A DNA stretch of 58,510 nt from an uncultured Ectothiorhodospiraceae bacterium. Its GTDB lineage: Bacteria; Pseudomonadota; Gammaproteobacteria; Nitrococcales; Nitrococcaceae. The notes beneath the pieces were generated by a model that did no database searches, was not told where the DNA came from, and saw only the letters and a list, made by a program, of their open reading frames with translations. The stretch covers positions 1-58,510 of the forward strand of contig CAJXND010000005.1 in NCBI GenBank assembly GCA_913056385.1, read 5' to 3'. Positions 1 through 9,847 of this stretch are shown here, in pieces. The stretch's first letter is position 1, and each line of letters begins with the position of its first letter. The translations under genes and the position numbers were made by a program.

Positions 1-430
1 CATGGATGCGCCCCAGGCGTTGGAGGTGGGCGTCATTGAAGCTTTGCACACCGATGGACAAACGGTTGACGCCGGCGTCAAGAAATCCCTCGAAGCGGCC
101 GGCCTCGAGCGTACCCGGGTTGGCCTCCAGGGTGATTTCGGCGTCTGCCGCGATGGACAGCCGCTCGCCGAGCCCCCGCAGCAGGCGGGTGATCGCCTCC
201 GCACTGAAGAGGCTGGGTGTGCCGCCGCCGATAAAGATCGTCTCCACCCTGCGCCCAGTCGTCCATCCCGTCTCCGTCTCGGCATCGCGCAGCAGCGCGC
301 CGATATAGTCCGACTCCGGCAGATCGCCCCGCAGGGCGTGGGAGTTGAAGTCGCAGTAGGGGCACTTCTGGATGCACCACGGCAGATGGACGTAGAGACC
401 CAGTGGGGGTGGCGTCAGGACGTTGTCCAT
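1..430 (-). CDS. hemW: HemW-like radical SAM heme chaperone (partial, C-terminus off the left edge)
   Basis: The first 143 residues are visible; the gene runs off the left edge. The N-terminus carries the radical SAM CxxxCxxC motif (Cys19, Cys23, Cys26) in the HemW context PWCIQKCPYCDFNSH, followed by GGGTPS near residues 68-73. HemW (formerly called an oxygen-independent coproporphyrinogen oxidase-like protein) binds heme and a 4Fe-4S cluster and is thought to insert heme into respiratory enzymes. The ATG at 430 overlaps the end of rdgB by 16 nt, and the order rph-rdgB-hemW is common in gammaproteobacteria. HemN is unlikely because it has a longer N-terminus and a different motif context. 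Confidence 0.9.
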   Translation of the reverse strand, partial: MDNVLTPPPLGLYVHLPWCIQKCPYCDFNSHALRGDLPESDYIGALLRDAETETGWTTGRRVETIFIGGGTPSLFSAEAITRLLRGLGERLSIAADAEITLEANPGTLEAGRFEGFLDAGVNRLSIGVQSFNDAHLQRLGRIH

Positions 431-1029
431 TCCGTCTCCAGGCGGCGTCGCATCGAGGCCAGTGCCTGACCGCGGTGGCTCAGCATGTTCTTGGTCTCGC
501 CGGGGAGTTGCGCAGCCGTGCCATTCGCCTCGGGCAGGAAGAAATGCGGGTCGTAGCCAAACCCCTGGTCTCCCGCCGGTTCGTCGACCAGCCGGCCGTG
601 CCAGACGCCCTCGGCGATGATCGGTACCGGATCCCCGGCGTGTCGCATGAAAACCAGCACACAGCGATAGGTGGCAGCCCGCTCGGCCTCGGCCAGGTCG
701 AGCAGTTCATCCCGCAGCCGGGCGTTGTTGGCCGCGTCGTCGGCATCCTCGCCCGCCCAGCGCGCGGATCGCACGCCGGGTGCCCCGTCGAGTGCCGGGA
801 TCTCAAGGCCGGAGTCATCGGCGATGGCCGGCAGGCCGGTGTGGGCCGCCGCATTCCGTGCCTTGATAATGGCGTTTTCAACAAAGGTGGTGCCGGTCTC
901 TTCGGCCTCGGGCACAGAGTAGTAGGACTGCGGCAGGACCTCGTCGACCAGGCCGGTCAGCAGCGATTCGAGTTCGGCCAGTTTGCCGCGATTGCCACTG
1001 GCCAGGACCAGGCGCGGGATGATGGCCAT
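415..1029 (-). CDS. rdgB: dITP/XTP pyrophosphatase RdgB
   Basis: The 204-residue product is the usual length for the HAM1/RdgB family. It hydrolyses dITP, XTP and similar purine triphosphates to monophosphates, keeping deaminated bases out of DNA and RNA. The N-terminal nucleotide-binding motif ASGNRGKL is at about residues 10-17, followed by family features such as ADDSGLEI. An open frame extends 48 codons further upstream, but that part antisenses or overlaps rph; the ATG at 1029 lies 1 nt after the rph stop and matches the family start. It is probably cotranscribed with rph and hemW. Confidence 0.93.
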   Translation of the reverse strand: MAIIPRLVLASGNRGKLAELESLLTGLVDEVLPQSYYSVPEAEETGTTFVENAIIKARNAAAHTGLPAIADDSGLEIPALDGAPGVRSARWAGEDADDAANNARLRDELLDLAEAERAATYRCVLVFMRHAGDPVPIIAEGVWHGRLVDEPAGDQGFGYDPHFFLPEANGTAAQLPGETKNMLSHRGQALASMRRRLETEWTTS

Positions 1030-1030
1030 C

Positions 1031-1747
1031 TCAACCCTCCAGGGCGGTCCGCTGTTCGGCAATGAGCCGGTCGATGCCATCGCTGGCCAGGTCGAGCATG
1101 CCGTCCAGTTCCGCCCGTCGGAAGGCATGACCTTCGGCGGTACCCTGAACCTCGATGAAATGGCCGGCGTCATTCATGACCACGTTCATGTCGGTTTCGG
1201 CTTCCGAATCCTCGGCATAGTCGAGGTCCAGCACCGGCGTTCCCTGGTGGATGCCCACCGATATGGCGGCGACCTGACCATGCAGCGGGTTGCGGCGGAC
1301 CTTGCCGGACTTCATCAGCGTGCCGACGGCATCGGCCAGGGCGACATAGCCGCCGGTGATCGAGGCCGTGCGCGTACCCCCGTCGGCCTGGAGCACATCG
1401 CAGTCAATGACCACCCGGCGCTCGCCGAGGGCCTCCAGATCGACCACCGCGCGCAGGGCGCGACCGATCAGGCGCTGGATCTCCACCGTGCGTCCCTGCT
1501 GGCGACCGCGGGCCGCCTCGCGATCGGTCCGGCTGCCGGTGGCACGCGGCAGCATGCCGTATTCCGCCGTGACCCAGCCGCGGTTGCTGTTGCGCAGCCA
1601 CGGCGGCACGCGCTCCTCCACCGAAGCCGTACACAGGACCCGCGTATCGCCGAACTCCACCAGAACCGAGCCCTCGGCATGTCGTGTGAAACCGCGGGTC
1701 AGACGGATGGAGCGAAGTTGATCGGCGGCTCGGCCACTGGGGCGCAT
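1031..1747 (-). CDS. rph: Ribonuclease PH
   Basis: The product has 238 residues, the normal length. RNase PH is a phosphate-dependent 3'-to-5' exoribonuclease that trims tRNA 3' ends; it forms a hexamer in the cytoplasm. Family signatures are visible from the N-terminus ([27 protein letters not shown]) through the phosphate-binding region with [14 protein letters not shown] clear Shine-Dalgarno (CAGGAG) precedes the ATG at 1747. It heads the leftward rph-rdgB-hemW run and diverges from gmk across a 62-nt spacer that must hold both promoters. Confidence 0.95.
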   Translation of the reverse strand: MRPSGRAADQLRSIRLTRGFTRHAEGSVLVEFGDTRVLCTASVEERVPPWLRNSNRGWVTAEYGMLPRATGSRTDREAARGRQQGRTVEIQRLIGRALRAVVDLEALGERRVVIDCDVLQADGGTRTASITGGYVALADAVGTLMKSGKVRRNPLHGQVAAISVGIHQGTPVLDLDYAEDSEAETDMNVVMNDAGHFIEVQGTAEGHAFRRAELDGMLDLASDGIDRLIAEQRTALEG

Positions 1748-1809
1748 TGCGTTCTCCTGCTGTATTCACGAAAGTGCGGAAAAAGACCGCGCAGGGTACC
1801 ATCAACGGG

Positions 1810-2451
1810 ATGAATACGGGCATGAAAGGCACTCTCTACATCGTCTCGGCGGCCTCCGGCGCGGGCAAGACCTCGCTGCTGCGTGCGCTGATGGAACGTG
1901 ATCCGAAGCTGGTCATCTCAGTCTCTCACACGACCCGCTCGCCCCGGCCCGGTGAGCAGGCGGGACGGGACTACCACTTTGTCGATGAGACCGAATTCCT
2001 GCGCCTGATCGAGGCCGATGCCTTTCTGGAGCACGCACGGGTGTTCGATCGTCGCTATGGCACCACCTATGCGGCGGTAGAGGCGGATCTGGCCGCCGGC
2101 CGCGATGTGCTCGTGGAGATCGACTGGCAGGGTGCGAGACAGATTCGCGGGCGCCTCGCGCAGACGGTGTCGATTTTCATCCTGCCGCCCTCGCGCGACG
2201 CCCTCGAGCAGCGTCTGCGCAGCCGGGACCAGGACAGCGACGAGGTGATTGCCTCGCGCATGGCCGCCGCGGTGAGTGAGATGAGTCATTGTGGCGAATA
2301 TGACTATCTGGTCTGGAATGACGACTTCGACACGGCGCTGGCCGATCTCGACGCCATTGTCCGTGCCCGGCGCCTGGAGCTCGCCCATCAGGTCGGCGTC
2401 CACGCCGATGCGCTGGCGGCATTGACTGACGGGGCGGTCGGTGGCCGCTGA
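1810..2451 (+). CDS. gmk: Guanylate kinase
   Basis: The enzyme phosphorylates GMP and dGMP to the diphosphates with ATP. From the chosen ATG the protein has 213 residues, close to the E. coli 207. The P-loop SGAGKTS is at about residues 16-22; the GMP-binding segment [11 protein letters not shown] and the [11 protein letters not shown] block follow. The open frame starts at 1747, but the first 21 codons overlap the divergent rph start. A second ATG at 1822 (MKGTLYIVS) is also possible. It is transcribed divergently from rph. Confidence 0.93.
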   Translation: MNTGMKGTLYIVSAASGAGKTSLLRALMERDPKLVISVSHTTRSPRPGEQAGRDYHFVDETEFLRLIEADAFLEHARVFDRRYGTTYAAVEADLAAGRDVLVEIDWQGARQIRGRLAQTVSIFILPPSRDALEQRLRSRDQDSDEVIASRMAAAVSEMSHCGEYDYLVWNDDFDTALADLDAIVRARRLELAHQVGVHADALAALTDGAVGGR

Positions 2452-2507
2452 TCGGGTATGACGGCCCGGCCGAGGTCGGGCCTGCCCCCCGCGGCGTCAA
2501 TAAAGCT

Positions 2508-2536
2508 TTGGCGGTTGTGGGCTTTCACGCTACACT
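2508..2536 (+). promoter_or_regulatory. Candidate sigma70 promoter for rpoZ-spoT
   Basis: In the 127-nt gap between gmk and rpoZ there is a TTGGCG hexamer (2508-2513), a 17-nt spacer and TACACT (2531-2536), about 43 nt before the rpoZ start. Upstream, near 2463-2482, a GC-rich hairpin (GGCCCG/CGGGCC) without a clear T-tract could act as a weak terminator for gmk. Assigned by eye only. Confidence 0.4.
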
Positions 2537-2578
2537 GACATCGATCAAAGAAGTCAGCGAAATCTGGAGGTTGCCGGC

Positions 2579-2923
2579 ATGGCGCGAGTGACGGTCGAGG
2601 ATTGCCTCGATACGATCGACAATCGATTCGAACTGGTGCTGGCTGCCACGCGCCGGGCCCGTCAGGTGGCGCATGGCAGCCAGCCATTCGTCGACTGGGA
2701 GAATGACAAGCCCACGGTCGTTGCGCTGCGCGAGATTGCCGATGGCTACGTCACGTCGGACATTCTCAATGTCGAGGCGGAGGCCGCCGAGGCGCTTGGT
2801 GCGCTTGACGCCGCCGCCGAGGCCGCGGCGGGCGAGGCTGTGGAGGACGCGGAAGCGGAGCAGGCCGGGTCCGGCGCCGCTGCCCCCGGGGTGACCCCCG
2901 ATGAGGAGAAGCCGGCCGACTGA
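2579..2923 (+). CDS. rpoZ: RNA polymerase omega subunit
   Basis: The omega subunit binds the beta' C-terminus, helps RNA polymerase assembly and contributes to the first ppGpp site. The N-terminal core ([20 protein letters not shown]...) is typical. The protein has 114 residues, longer than E. coli RpoZ (91), because of an Ala/Glu-rich acidic C-terminal tail from about residue 60. A strong Shine-Dalgarno (GGAGG) precedes the ATG. It lies directly upstream of spoT, the classical rpoZ-spoT arrangement. Confidence 0.95.
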   Translation: MARVTVEDCLDTIDNRFELVLAATRRARQVAHGSQPFVDWENDKPTVVALREIADGYVTSDILNVEAEAAEALGALDAAAEAAAGEAVEDAEAEQAGSGAAAPGVTPDEEKPAD

Positions 2924-2933
2924 TCCGGCATCC

Positions 2934-5102
2934 ATGGCAAGCAGCGAGGCGGCGGTGAAACGGGAGGCAGCGGGTTCCGATTCCGCAACCCGCGCGGCCG
3001 ACCTGTGTTCGCTGCTCGAGGACTATCTCGAGCCACGCCAGGTCCAGCAGGTCTATCGGGCCTATCAGTTTGGCGCGGCCGCCCATGACGGTCAGCGCCG
3101 TCTCTCCGGAGAACCGTATATCACCCATCCGCTTGCGGTGGCTCGCACTCTGGGTGAAATGGGTCTGGACGCGGAGAGCCTCTGCGCGGCCATTCTGCAT
3201 GATGTGATCGAGGATACGCCCACTGCCAAGGCGGAAATCGCCGAGGCCTTCGGGGCGGAGGTGGCGCAGCTCGTCGATGGCGTCTCCAAACTCACGCAGA
3301 TCAACTTCCGCAGCAAGGCTGAGGCGCAGGCGGAGAATTTCCGCAAGATGGTCATGGCGATGTCCCAGGACATCCGGGTCATCCTGATCAAGCTCGCCGA
3401 CCGTCTGCATAACATGCGGACCATCTTCGTGATGCCGCCCAGCAAGCGTGCGCGCATCGCCCGCGAAACCCTGGAAATCTACGCCCCCATTGCGCAACGC
3501 CTGGGCATCAACAGCGTGCGCGTCGAGCTTGAGGACCTTGGTTTCGCTGCGCTCTATCCCATGCGCTACCGGGTGCTCAAGGAGCGGGTGCGACAGCAGC
3601 GCGGATCGCGGCGTGAGCTGCTCGACAGCGTGCGCGACGAGCTGCGCGAGAGTCTGGCCGAGGGCGCTATCGAGGCCCGCGTCATTGCCCGACAGAAGCA
3701 TCTCTGGAGCATCTACCAGAAGATGCGCAACAAGCAGGCGGGATTCGACGATATCTTCGACGTCTATGGTTTCCGCGTGGTCGTGGCCGACGTGGATACG
3801 TGCTACCGGGTGCTCGGCCATTGCCACGGCCTGTACAAGCCATTGCCGGGTCGTATCAAGGACTATATCGCCATCCCCAAGGTGAACGGCTATCAGAGCC
3901 TTCATACCACCCTCGTGGGGCCCCGGCGGATCCAGCTCGAGGTGCAGATCCGTACCGCCGAGATGGACCGCGTGGCCGAGGCTGGCATTGCCGCGCACTG
4001 GCTCTACAAGGACGCTGGCGGGCCCACCAGCGTTGCCCAGACCCGTGCGCGGGAATGGGTGCATGGCCTGATGGAAATGCAGGAGAACGCCGGCAACTCG
4101 CTCGAGTTCATCGAGAACGTCAAGATCGACCTGCTGCCTGACGAGGTCTACGTCTTCACGCCGGGTGGCGACATCATGGAACTGCCCAAGGGTGCCACGG
4201 TGGTCGATTTCGCCTATGCCGTGCACTCGGAGATCGGCGATGCCTGCATCGCGGCCAATATCGATAACCGGCTCGCCCCGCTGCGTACGCCGCTGGAGAC
4301 GGGCCAGACGGTGGAGATCATCACCGCGCCGATCGCCCGGCCCAATCCGGCATGGCTGGACTTCGTGGTCACCGCGAAGGCCCGCGCGGCGATTCGCCAC
4401 AGCCTCAAGCGCCTGCAGGGCGTCGAGGCGGTGGATCTGGGCCGGCGGCTGGTGGAGCAGGCGCTGGATGCCATGGGGCTCAGTCTCGCCAATCTGCCGG
4501 GTGAGAAGGTGGGCAACGCCCTCGAATCCCTCGGCGCGAAAGGCCTCGATACGGTGTTCGAGGAAGTGGGGTTGGGCCGTCGGATGCCCTGGCTGGTGGC
4601 CCGCTACCTGGCCGGTACCGAGGAACAGGCGGACGAGTCCGGTCAGGCAGCGGTGAGCGGGGCGCTGACCATTCGTGGCAACGAGGGTGCCGTGGTGACC
4701 TTCGCCCGATGCTGCAGGCCGATTCCCGGCGACCCGATTGTCGGCTTTGCCAGCGCCGGTCGCGGTGTGGTCATCCATCACCAGGCGTGCAACAACATCC
4801 GCGAGTACCGCAACCACCCGGAGAAATGGGTGGATGTGCAGTGGGATGCGGTCGCCGAGGGCGACTACCCGGTGGCCATTGATCTGGAGGTCATGAACCG
4901 CCGGGGCGTCCTGGCCAGCGTGGCGGCGGTGATCTCCGACCTCGATTCGAATATCGACGCCGTTGAAATCGAGGAAAAGGAAGGCATGATTGCCACCATG
5001 AAGCTGGTGCTGGGTGTGCGCGGTCGTGTCCACCTGGCGCGAATCATGCGCCGTCTGCGCGGACTCTCCGCCGTGCTGCGCATCACCCGCCGGCGGGGCT
5101 GA
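2934..5102 (+). CDS. spoT: Bifunctional (p)ppGpp synthetase/hydrolase SpoT
   Basis: A 722-residue RelA/SpoT homologue that controls the stringent response. The HD hydrolase domain is intact (HPL near residue 65; the His-Asp pair of ILHDVIEDT at 89-90). It is followed by the synthetase domain with GYQSLHTTLVGP and a GRIKD motif typical of bifunctional enzymes, then a TGS domain (VYVFTPGGDIMELPKGATVVDFAYAVH region), a zinc-finger/CC region (ARCCRPIPGD) and a C-terminal ACT domain. The frame opens at 2901 inside rpoZ; the ATG at 2934, 10 nt after the rpoZ stop, is preferred. RelA is less likely because the HD residues are kept. Confidence 0.95.
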   Translation: MASSEAAVKREAAGSDSATRAADLCSLLEDYLEPRQVQQVYRAYQFGAAAHDGQRRLSGEPYITHPLAVARTLGEMGLDAESLCAAILHDVIEDTPTAKAEIAEAFGAEVAQLVDGVSKLTQINFRSKAEAQAENFRKMVMAMSQDIRVILIKLADRLHNMRTIFVMPPSKRARIARETLEIYAPIAQRLGINSVRVELEDLGFAALYPMRYRVLKERVRQQRGSRRELLDSVRDELRESLAEGAIEARVIARQKHLWSIYQKMRNKQAGFDDIFDVYGFRVVVADVDTCYRVLGHCHGLYKPLPGRIKDYIAIPKVNGYQSLHTTLVGPRRIQLEVQIRTAEMDRVAEAGIAAHWLYKDAGGPTSVAQTRAREWVHGLMEMQENAGNSLEFIENVKIDLLPDEVYVFTPGGDIMELPKGATVVDFAYAVHSEIGDACIAANIDNRLAPLRTPLETGQTVEIITAPIARPNPAWLDFVVTAKARAAIRHSLKRLQGVEAVDLGRRLVEQALDAMGLSLANLPGEKVGNALESLGAKGLDTVFEEVGLGRRMPWLVARYLAGTEEQADESGQAAVSGALTIRGNEGAVVTFARCCRPIPGDPIVGFASAGRGVVIHHQACNNIREYRNHPEKWVDVQWDAVAEGDYPVAIDLEVMNRRGVLASVAAVISDLDSNIDAVEIEEKEGMIATMKLVLGVRGRVHLARIMRRLRGLSAVLRITRRRG

Positions 5103-5132
5103 GCGCCTGGCCGCATCTTGCAAGGAGTCGTC

Positions 5133-5525
5133 ATGACCCGCCGAATCATTCAGACCGATCAGGCCCCTGCCGCCATCGGCCCCTACTCGCAGGCGGTCCG
5201 GGTGGGGGAGCTGGTCTTCATCTCCGGGCAGATCCCGCTGGACCCGGTCACCATGGATATGGCGGGCCCGGATATCGACACGCAGACCCGCCGGGTATTC
5301 GACAATCTGCATAACGTCTGCATGGCGGCCGGTGGAGACCTGGCATCGATCTGCAAGCTGTCGATCTTCCTGACCGATCTCGGTTATTTCGCGACCGTCA
5401 ACGGGATCATGGCGGAATACTTCGCCGAGCCCTATCCCGCCCGGGCAGCCATCGGCGTCTCCGAGCTTCCCAAGGGTGCCCTGGTCGAAGTCGAGGCCAT
5501 CCTGAGTCTGGCCGACGCCGGCTAG
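5133..5525 (+). CDS. ridA: Reactive intermediate deaminase RidA
   Basis: This 130-residue YjgF/RidA-family enzyme hydrolyses reactive enamine/imine intermediates, such as 2-aminoacrylate, released by PLP enzymes. The conserved Arg104 and Glu119 match the substrate-binding Arg105 and Glu120 of E. coli RidA, and PYSQAV near residue 17 is typical. The ATG at 5133 has a strong Shine-Dalgarno (AAGGAG at 5122-5127), so the five in-frame codons upstream are not used. It sits where many gammaproteobacteria have trmH or ridA between spoT and recG. Confidence 0.93.
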   Translation: MTRRIIQTDQAPAAIGPYSQAVRVGELVFISGQIPLDPVTMDMAGPDIDTQTRRVFDNLHNVCMAAGGDLASICKLSIFLTDLGYFATVNGIMAEYFAEPYPARAAIGVSELPKGALVEVEAILSLADAG

Positions 5526-5528
5526 TCC

Positions 5529-7607
5529 ATGGCCGAGGCCGCCGTTGCAGGGGGCACGCCCGTCACCCGGTTGCCGGGGGTCGGCCCCCGGCTTGCCGAA
5601 AAGCTGGCCCGGCTGGGGCTGGTCCGTCTCGAGGATCTGCCGTTCCACCTGCCATTGCGCTACGAGGACCGGACCCGGGTACTCAATCTCGGCGAACTCA
5701 GTCCCGGGACTTCGGCACTGGTCGAAGGCGAGGTAACGGCCAGCGAAGTCGTTGGCGGCCGCCGTCGCCGGCTGGTATGCCGCATGAGCGATGGCACCGG
5801 GAGCCTCGAACTGGTCTTCTTCCACTTCTACGGCAATCAGCAGCGTCAGCTGGCGCGGGGTGTCCGCCTGCGGGTCTTTGGCGAGGCCCGGCCCGGTCCC
5901 GTCACGCTGCAGATCGTGCACCCCGACTGGGAGCGTGTTGACGCCGATGCGCCGATGGCCGACGGCGAATTCAAGCCGGTCTATCCGGCCACGGACGGGC
6001 TGACCCAGCATGCCCTGCGTCGGGCCATCGCTGCGGCACTGGCCCATCCCGGCGCCGTGACCGAATGGCTGCCCGCTACATTGCGCGCGGCATTGGGACT
6101 GCCCGACCTGATCGACGCCCTTGCCACGGTGCATGCGCCGCCGCCGGATGCCGATACGCAGGCGCTGCTCGATGGCCGGCATCCCGCCGTGCGCCGACTG
6201 GCCTTCGAGGAACTGCTGGCCCATCGATTGAGTCTCCTGCGGCTGCGCGCCGAGCAAAAGCAGTCGGCGCCGGCGCCCGCCATCCGGGCGGATGCGGCAC
6301 TGGCGGGGCGCTTTCTGGGCCAATTGGGCTTTGCCCTGACTGCTGCCCAGACCCGGGTTCACGACGAGGTGGTGGCGGATCTCTCCATGGCGGCACCGAT
6401 GCTTCGCCTGGTGCAGGGCGATGTGGGTTCCGGCAAGACGGTCATCGCCGCGCTGGCCGGGCTGCATGCCGTCTCCGCCGGGTGGCAGATGGCCATCATG
6501 GCGCCCACTGAACTGCTCGCCGAGCAGCATGAACGCAGCTTCCGGAACTGGCTCGAGCCCCTGGGGATCAACGTTGGCTGGCTCAGCGGGCGCAGTACTG
6601 CGGCGCGACGGCGGGAGACGCTGGCCGGGCTGGCCTCCGGCGACATCCAGGTGGTCGTTGGAACCCACGCATTGTTCCAGGACGACGTGGTGTTCCGGGC
6701 GCTGGGGCTGGTGGTGATCGACGAACAGCATCGGTTCGGTGTCCATCAGCGTCTCGCCCTCCGCGACAAGGGTAATGGCGAGAGCCAGCCGCATCAGCTG
6801 GTGATGACCGCGACGCCCATTCCGCGCACGCTCGCCATGACGGCCTATGCCGATCTCGATACCTCCGTGATCGATGAATTGCCGCCGGGGCGCACGCCGG
6901 TGCAGACGGTGGCACTGCCGGATACCCGCCGGGAGGCGGTGATCGACCGCATCCGCGCCGCCTGCGCCGCGGGTCGTCAGGCCTACTGGGTCTGCACGCT
7001 GGTGGAGGATTCGGATGTGCTGGAGGCCGAGGCCGCCGAGGGAACCGCGGCGCGTCTGCAGGAGCAGCTGCCGGATATCGTCGTCGGCCTCGTCCATGGC
7101 CGAATGGCGGCGGCCGATAAAGAGGCCATCATGCGCCGCTTCGAGTCGGGCGATGTCGATCTCCTGGTTGCAACCACGGTGATCGAGGTCGGGGTGAACG
7201 TGCCCAATGCCTCGCTGATGATCATCGAGAATGCCGAGCGGCTGGGCCTTGCCCAGCTCCACCAGCTCCGTGGCCGGGTGGGGCGGGGCGAGACGCGGAG
7301 CAGCTGCGTGCTTCTGTATCATGGCCCGCTCGGCGAGACCGCCCGGTCGCGACTGGGCATCCTGCGTGAGAGTAATGATGGCTTTCGCATCGCCCGGCGC
7401 GACCTCGAGATCCGCGGCCCGGGCGAGGTGCTCGGCACGCGGCAGACCGGGGCGCTCTCCTATCGGATCGCGGATCTGCTGCGTGACGGCGATCTGCTTG
7501 ATTCGGTGCAGTCGGCCGCGCCGACGCTGTTGCGCGATGAGCCCGGGGCGGTCACCGAGCTCATCCGCCGCTGGGTCGGCGACGGCGAGCGATACGCCCA
7601 GGTGTGA
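5529..7607 (+). CDS. recG: ATP-dependent DNA helicase RecG
   Basis: RecG reverses stalled replication forks and branch-migrates Holliday junctions. The 692-residue protein has the N-terminal wedge/OB domain, Walker A GSGKT at about residues 300-304, the DEQH box at 398-401, and late helicase motifs including QLRGRVGRG. The C-terminal half keeps the TRIP-like segment. The start lies 3 nt after the ridA stop. The size matches E. coli RecG (693). No defect is seen. Confidence 0.96.
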   Translation: MAEAAVAGGTPVTRLPGVGPRLAEKLARLGLVRLEDLPFHLPLRYEDRTRVLNLGELSPGTSALVEGEVTASEVVGGRRRRLVCRMSDGTGSLELVFFHFYGNQQRQLARGVRLRVFGEARPGPVTLQIVHPDWERVDADAPMADGEFKPVYPATDGLTQHALRRAIAAALAHPGAVTEWLPATLRAALGLPDLIDALATVHAPPPDADTQALLDGRHPAVRRLAFEELLAHRLSLLRLRAEQKQSAPAPAIRADAALAGRFLGQLGFALTAAQTRVHDEVVADLSMAAPMLRLVQGDVGSGKTVIAALAGLHAVSAGWQMAIMAPTELLAEQHERSFRNWLEPLGINVGWLSGRSTAARRRETLAGLASGDIQVVVGTHALFQDDVVFRALGLVVIDEQHRFGVHQRLALRDKGNGESQPHQLVMTATPIPRTLAMTAYADLDTSVIDELPPGRTPVQTVALPDTRREAVIDRIRAACAAGRQAYWVCTLVEDSDVLEAEAAEGTAARLQEQLPDIVVGLVHGRMAAADKEAIMRRFESGDVDLLVATTVIEVGVNVPNASLMIIENAERLGLAQLHQLRGRVGRGETRSSCVLLYHGPLGETARSRLGILRESNDGFRIARRDLEIRGPGEVLGTRQTGALSYRIADLLRDGDLLDSVQSAAPTLLRDEPGAVTELIRRWVGDGERYAQV

Positions 7608-7620
7608 GGAAGAAGAACGC

Positions 7621-8181
7621 ATGAGTGACCCCGGCCTCCGCAACTGGCGACCGCGGGGCGTGCCGAGTGCACGGCCGGCGCGCGGACCGCTGCGCGACTG
7701 GCTGGACGAGCCCGGCTCGTTGACCCGCCGCCTGCGGGCGCTGGCCGGAGAGGCCTTTCGGGTCAGTGTGATTGACGAGCGCTGGGGGCGGGCCTGGCCG
7801 GACGAGCGCCGACGACTGGGGCGGCCCGTCAACGAGTGGTTCTGGCTGCGCGAGGTGCTTCTCTGCCGGGCGGACCGGCCGCTGGTCTATGCCCGCAGCG
7901 TGATTCCCGGTACCAGCCTTCGCGGTCCGCTCCGCCGGCTGCGTTCGCTGGGCCGCCAGCCCCTGGGTGCCCTGTTGTTCGGCCGCTATCCGGTGGTCCG
8001 CGGCGCCATCGAAGTGGCGCCACTCGATGCCGGCTCGCGACTGGGTGCCCGCGCGGCGGCCCATGGCGATGCGCCCCGATGGGCCCGTCGCTCGGTCTTC
8101 CGGATCGCCGGCCGGCCGCTGCTCGTCACCGAAGTGTTTCTGCAACCCCTGCTCGAGGAGCTCTCCCATGCCAGCGACTGA
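7621..8181 (+). CDS. ubiC: Chorismate pyruvate-lyase UbiC
   Basis: UbiC converts chorismate to 4-hydroxybenzoate and pyruvate, the first committed step of ubiquinone synthesis. The 186-residue protein shows the family pattern: LTRRL near the N-terminus, a central REVLLC strand, [10 protein letters not shown] and a C-terminal [10 protein letters not shown] segment. The ATG at 7621 follows a GAGGAAG Shine-Dalgarno 13 nt after recG; the longer open frame reaches back into recG and is not used. The 3' end overlaps ubiA by 14 nt, as expected for the ubiC-ubiA pair. Confidence 0.9.
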   Translation: MSDPGLRNWRPRGVPSARPARGPLRDWLDEPGSLTRRLRALAGEAFRVSVIDERWGRAWPDERRRLGRPVNEWFWLREVLLCRADRPLVYARSVIPGTSLRGPLRRLRSLGRQPLGALLFGRYPVVRGAIEVAPLDAGSRLGARAAAHGDAPRWARRSVFRIAGRPLLVTEVFLQPLLEELSHASD

Positions 8182-9043
8182 TCTGCGCCAGCGGCTTTTG
8201 CTCTACGCAAGGCTCGCCCGGCTGGATCGGCCCATCGGTAATTTCCTGCTGCTCTGGCCAATGCTCTGGGCGCTGTGGCTGGCCGCCGAGGGCTGGCCAA
8301 GGCCCGGCGTGCTGGTGGTGTTCGTGCTGGGGGTGCTGGTCATGCGCGCCGCGGGCTGCGTGATCAACGACTATGCGGACCGGGACTTCGATCGTCACGT
8401 CAAGCGCACGCGGGAACGCCCGCTGACCACCGGGGCCGTCACCGGGCGGGAAGCGCTGGTACTGTTCGTCGTGCTCTGCCTGGTGGCATTCGGGCTGGTC
8501 CTGCTCATGAACCGCCTGACTGTGCTGCTGTCGCTGGTGGGGGTGGCGCTGGCGGCCAGCTATCCTTTCATGAAGCGCCACACGTACCTGCCCCAGGTTC
8601 ACCTGGGGGCGGCCTTCGGCTGGGCCGCGCCGATGGCCTTCGCCGCCCAGGCCGGCGAGATTACATTGATGGCCTGGCTGGTATTCGTCGCCGCGGTGGT
8701 CTGGGCGACGATCTACGACACCCAATACGCCATGGTCGACCGGGATGACGATCTGAAGATCGGCATCAAATCCACCGCGATTCTCTTCGGCCGTCAGGAC
8801 CGGCTGATGATCGGGGTGCTGCAGGTGCTGATGACGCTGCTGCTGGCGCTGATTGGCTGGCGTGCGGGGCTGGGGGCGATCTACTTTCTCTGCCTTGCCC
8901 TCGCCACGGGCCTGTTTGCCCATCAGCAGTGGCTCATTCGCGATCGCAGTCGAGAGGGCAGCTTCCGGGCTTTCCTCAACAACAACATCTACGGCGGGAT
9001 TATCTTCGTCGGGATCGTGCTGTCCTATCCGTTCGCCGGCTAG
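8168..9043 (+). CDS. ubiA: 4-hydroxybenzoate polyprenyltransferase UbiA
   Basis: This membrane enzyme attaches the polyprenyl tail to 4-hydroxybenzoate in ubiquinone synthesis. The 291-residue protein has about eight or nine hydrophobic segments. The first Asp-rich motif is N67-D68-Y-A-D71-R-D73-F-D75, and the second lies around Y183-D184 ([13 protein letters not shown]). The ATG at 8168 lies inside the end of ubiC, so the two are probably translationally coupled. It is convergent with comF: the TAG stop shares the palindrome CTAG (9040-9043) with the comF stop. Confidence 0.95.
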   Translation: MPATDLRQRLLLYARLARLDRPIGNFLLLWPMLWALWLAAEGWPRPGVLVVFVLGVLVMRAAGCVINDYADRDFDRHVKRTRERPLTTGAVTGREALVLFVVLCLVAFGLVLLMNRLTVLLSLVGVALAASYPFMKRHTYLPQVHLGAAFGWAAPMAFAAQAGEITLMAWLVFVAAVVWATIYDTQYAMVDRDDDLKIGIKSTAILFGRQDRLMIGVLQVLMTLLLALIGWRAGLGAIYFLCLALATGLFAHQQWLIRDRSREGSFRAFLNNNIYGGIIFVGIVLSYPFAG

Positions 9044-9762
9044 ATGGCGCGGGCGAGGACGATGACCTCGATGCGCTCGGTCCCGGCGGCCCGCAGGCAG
9101 TTCGCCAGCGCCGCCAGACTGGCTCCGGTGGTGAGCACATCATCCACCAGCACCACGGATCGTGGGGGTGGGCATCGCAGGCGGAAGGCCCCCGCCAGAT
9201 TACGCCGCCGGGCGTCAGCGTCGAGGCCGCGCTGCGGTGGTGTGTTCCGTTGGCGTTGCACGAGTCGCTTGACGACCGGCGGCCCCAGCCAGCTCGCAAT
9301 CAGTGCCGACTGATTGAACCCCCGCTGTCGATAACGCGCCGGATGGAGCGGCATGGGCAGCAGCGGTGCGTAACAGGGAGTGTTCCGCTGTCGCATGGCG
9401 CTGGCCGCGAGGCTTGTGAGCAGCCGCCCGGCGGAGAAGTCCTCGCGCAGCTTGAAGGCACGGATCAACCGATCGACGCCGTCGGTGTAGGTCCACAGCG
9501 CGCGGGTGCGGTCGAAGGGAGGCGGATGACTCAGGCAGCCTGCGCACTCGTTCGCCCCGCTTGCCAGGGGCAGTCCACAGCGCCGGCAGGCCGCCGTGAT
9601 CCAGGGGAGATCCTCGCGACAGCCCGCACACAGGGGGTCCCATGGGCTGCGCGCGGCGCAGAAACGGCAGCGACCGTCCAGCAGGTGGTGCAGCCAGTGC
9701 TCGAGGCGGGTTGGTGAGCGCCATGTCGTGGAACGGGTGATGGGCGATGGAATGCGGGTCAC
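9040..9762 (-). CDS. comF: ComF family protein (amidophosphoribosyltransferase-like)
   Basis: ComF-family proteins help process or import single-stranded DNA in competent bacteria. The 240-residue protein has two N-terminal Cys pairs typical of a zinc ribbon (CRFC...CAGC and CRRCG...CAGC), then a phosphoribosyltransferase fold with [11 protein letters not shown] near the C-terminus. The chosen start is GTG at 9762; no closer ATG exists before the zinc ribbon. In many gammaproteobacteria comF is next to the biotin cluster; here only bioC remains beside it. Its stop overlaps that of ubiA by 4 nt. Confidence 0.88.
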   Translation of the reverse strand: MTRIPSPITRSTTWRSPTRLEHWLHHLLDGRCRFCAARSPWDPLCAGCREDLPWITAACRRCGLPLASGANECAGCLSHPPPFDRTRALWTYTDGVDRLIRAFKLREDFSAGRLLTSLAASAMRQRNTPCYAPLLPMPLHPARYRQRGFNQSALIASWLGPPVVKRLVQRQRNTPPQRGLDADARRRNLAGAFRLRCPPPRSVVLVDDVLTTGASLAALANCLRAAGTERIEVIVLARAI

Positions 9763-9847
9763 GGGATCAGGCTGCCGCGCGCGGACCGATGGCGCCAGCC
9801 GCGGGCGGCATCTGCCGACCGGCGGTGGAATATGGCAGCATGAGCGG

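Noticed and set aside
2462-2482. Rho-independent terminator after gmk
   Set aside because: A GC-rich hairpin is possible but lacks a T-tract; mentioned only in the rpoZ promoter entry.
2766-7832. A 1688-codon open frame on the minus strand
   Set aside because: It lies antisense to spoT, ridA and recG, all well-supported genes. It is low-complexity (Arg/Gly/His/Gln-rich) and arises because high GC third positions suppress stops in that frame.
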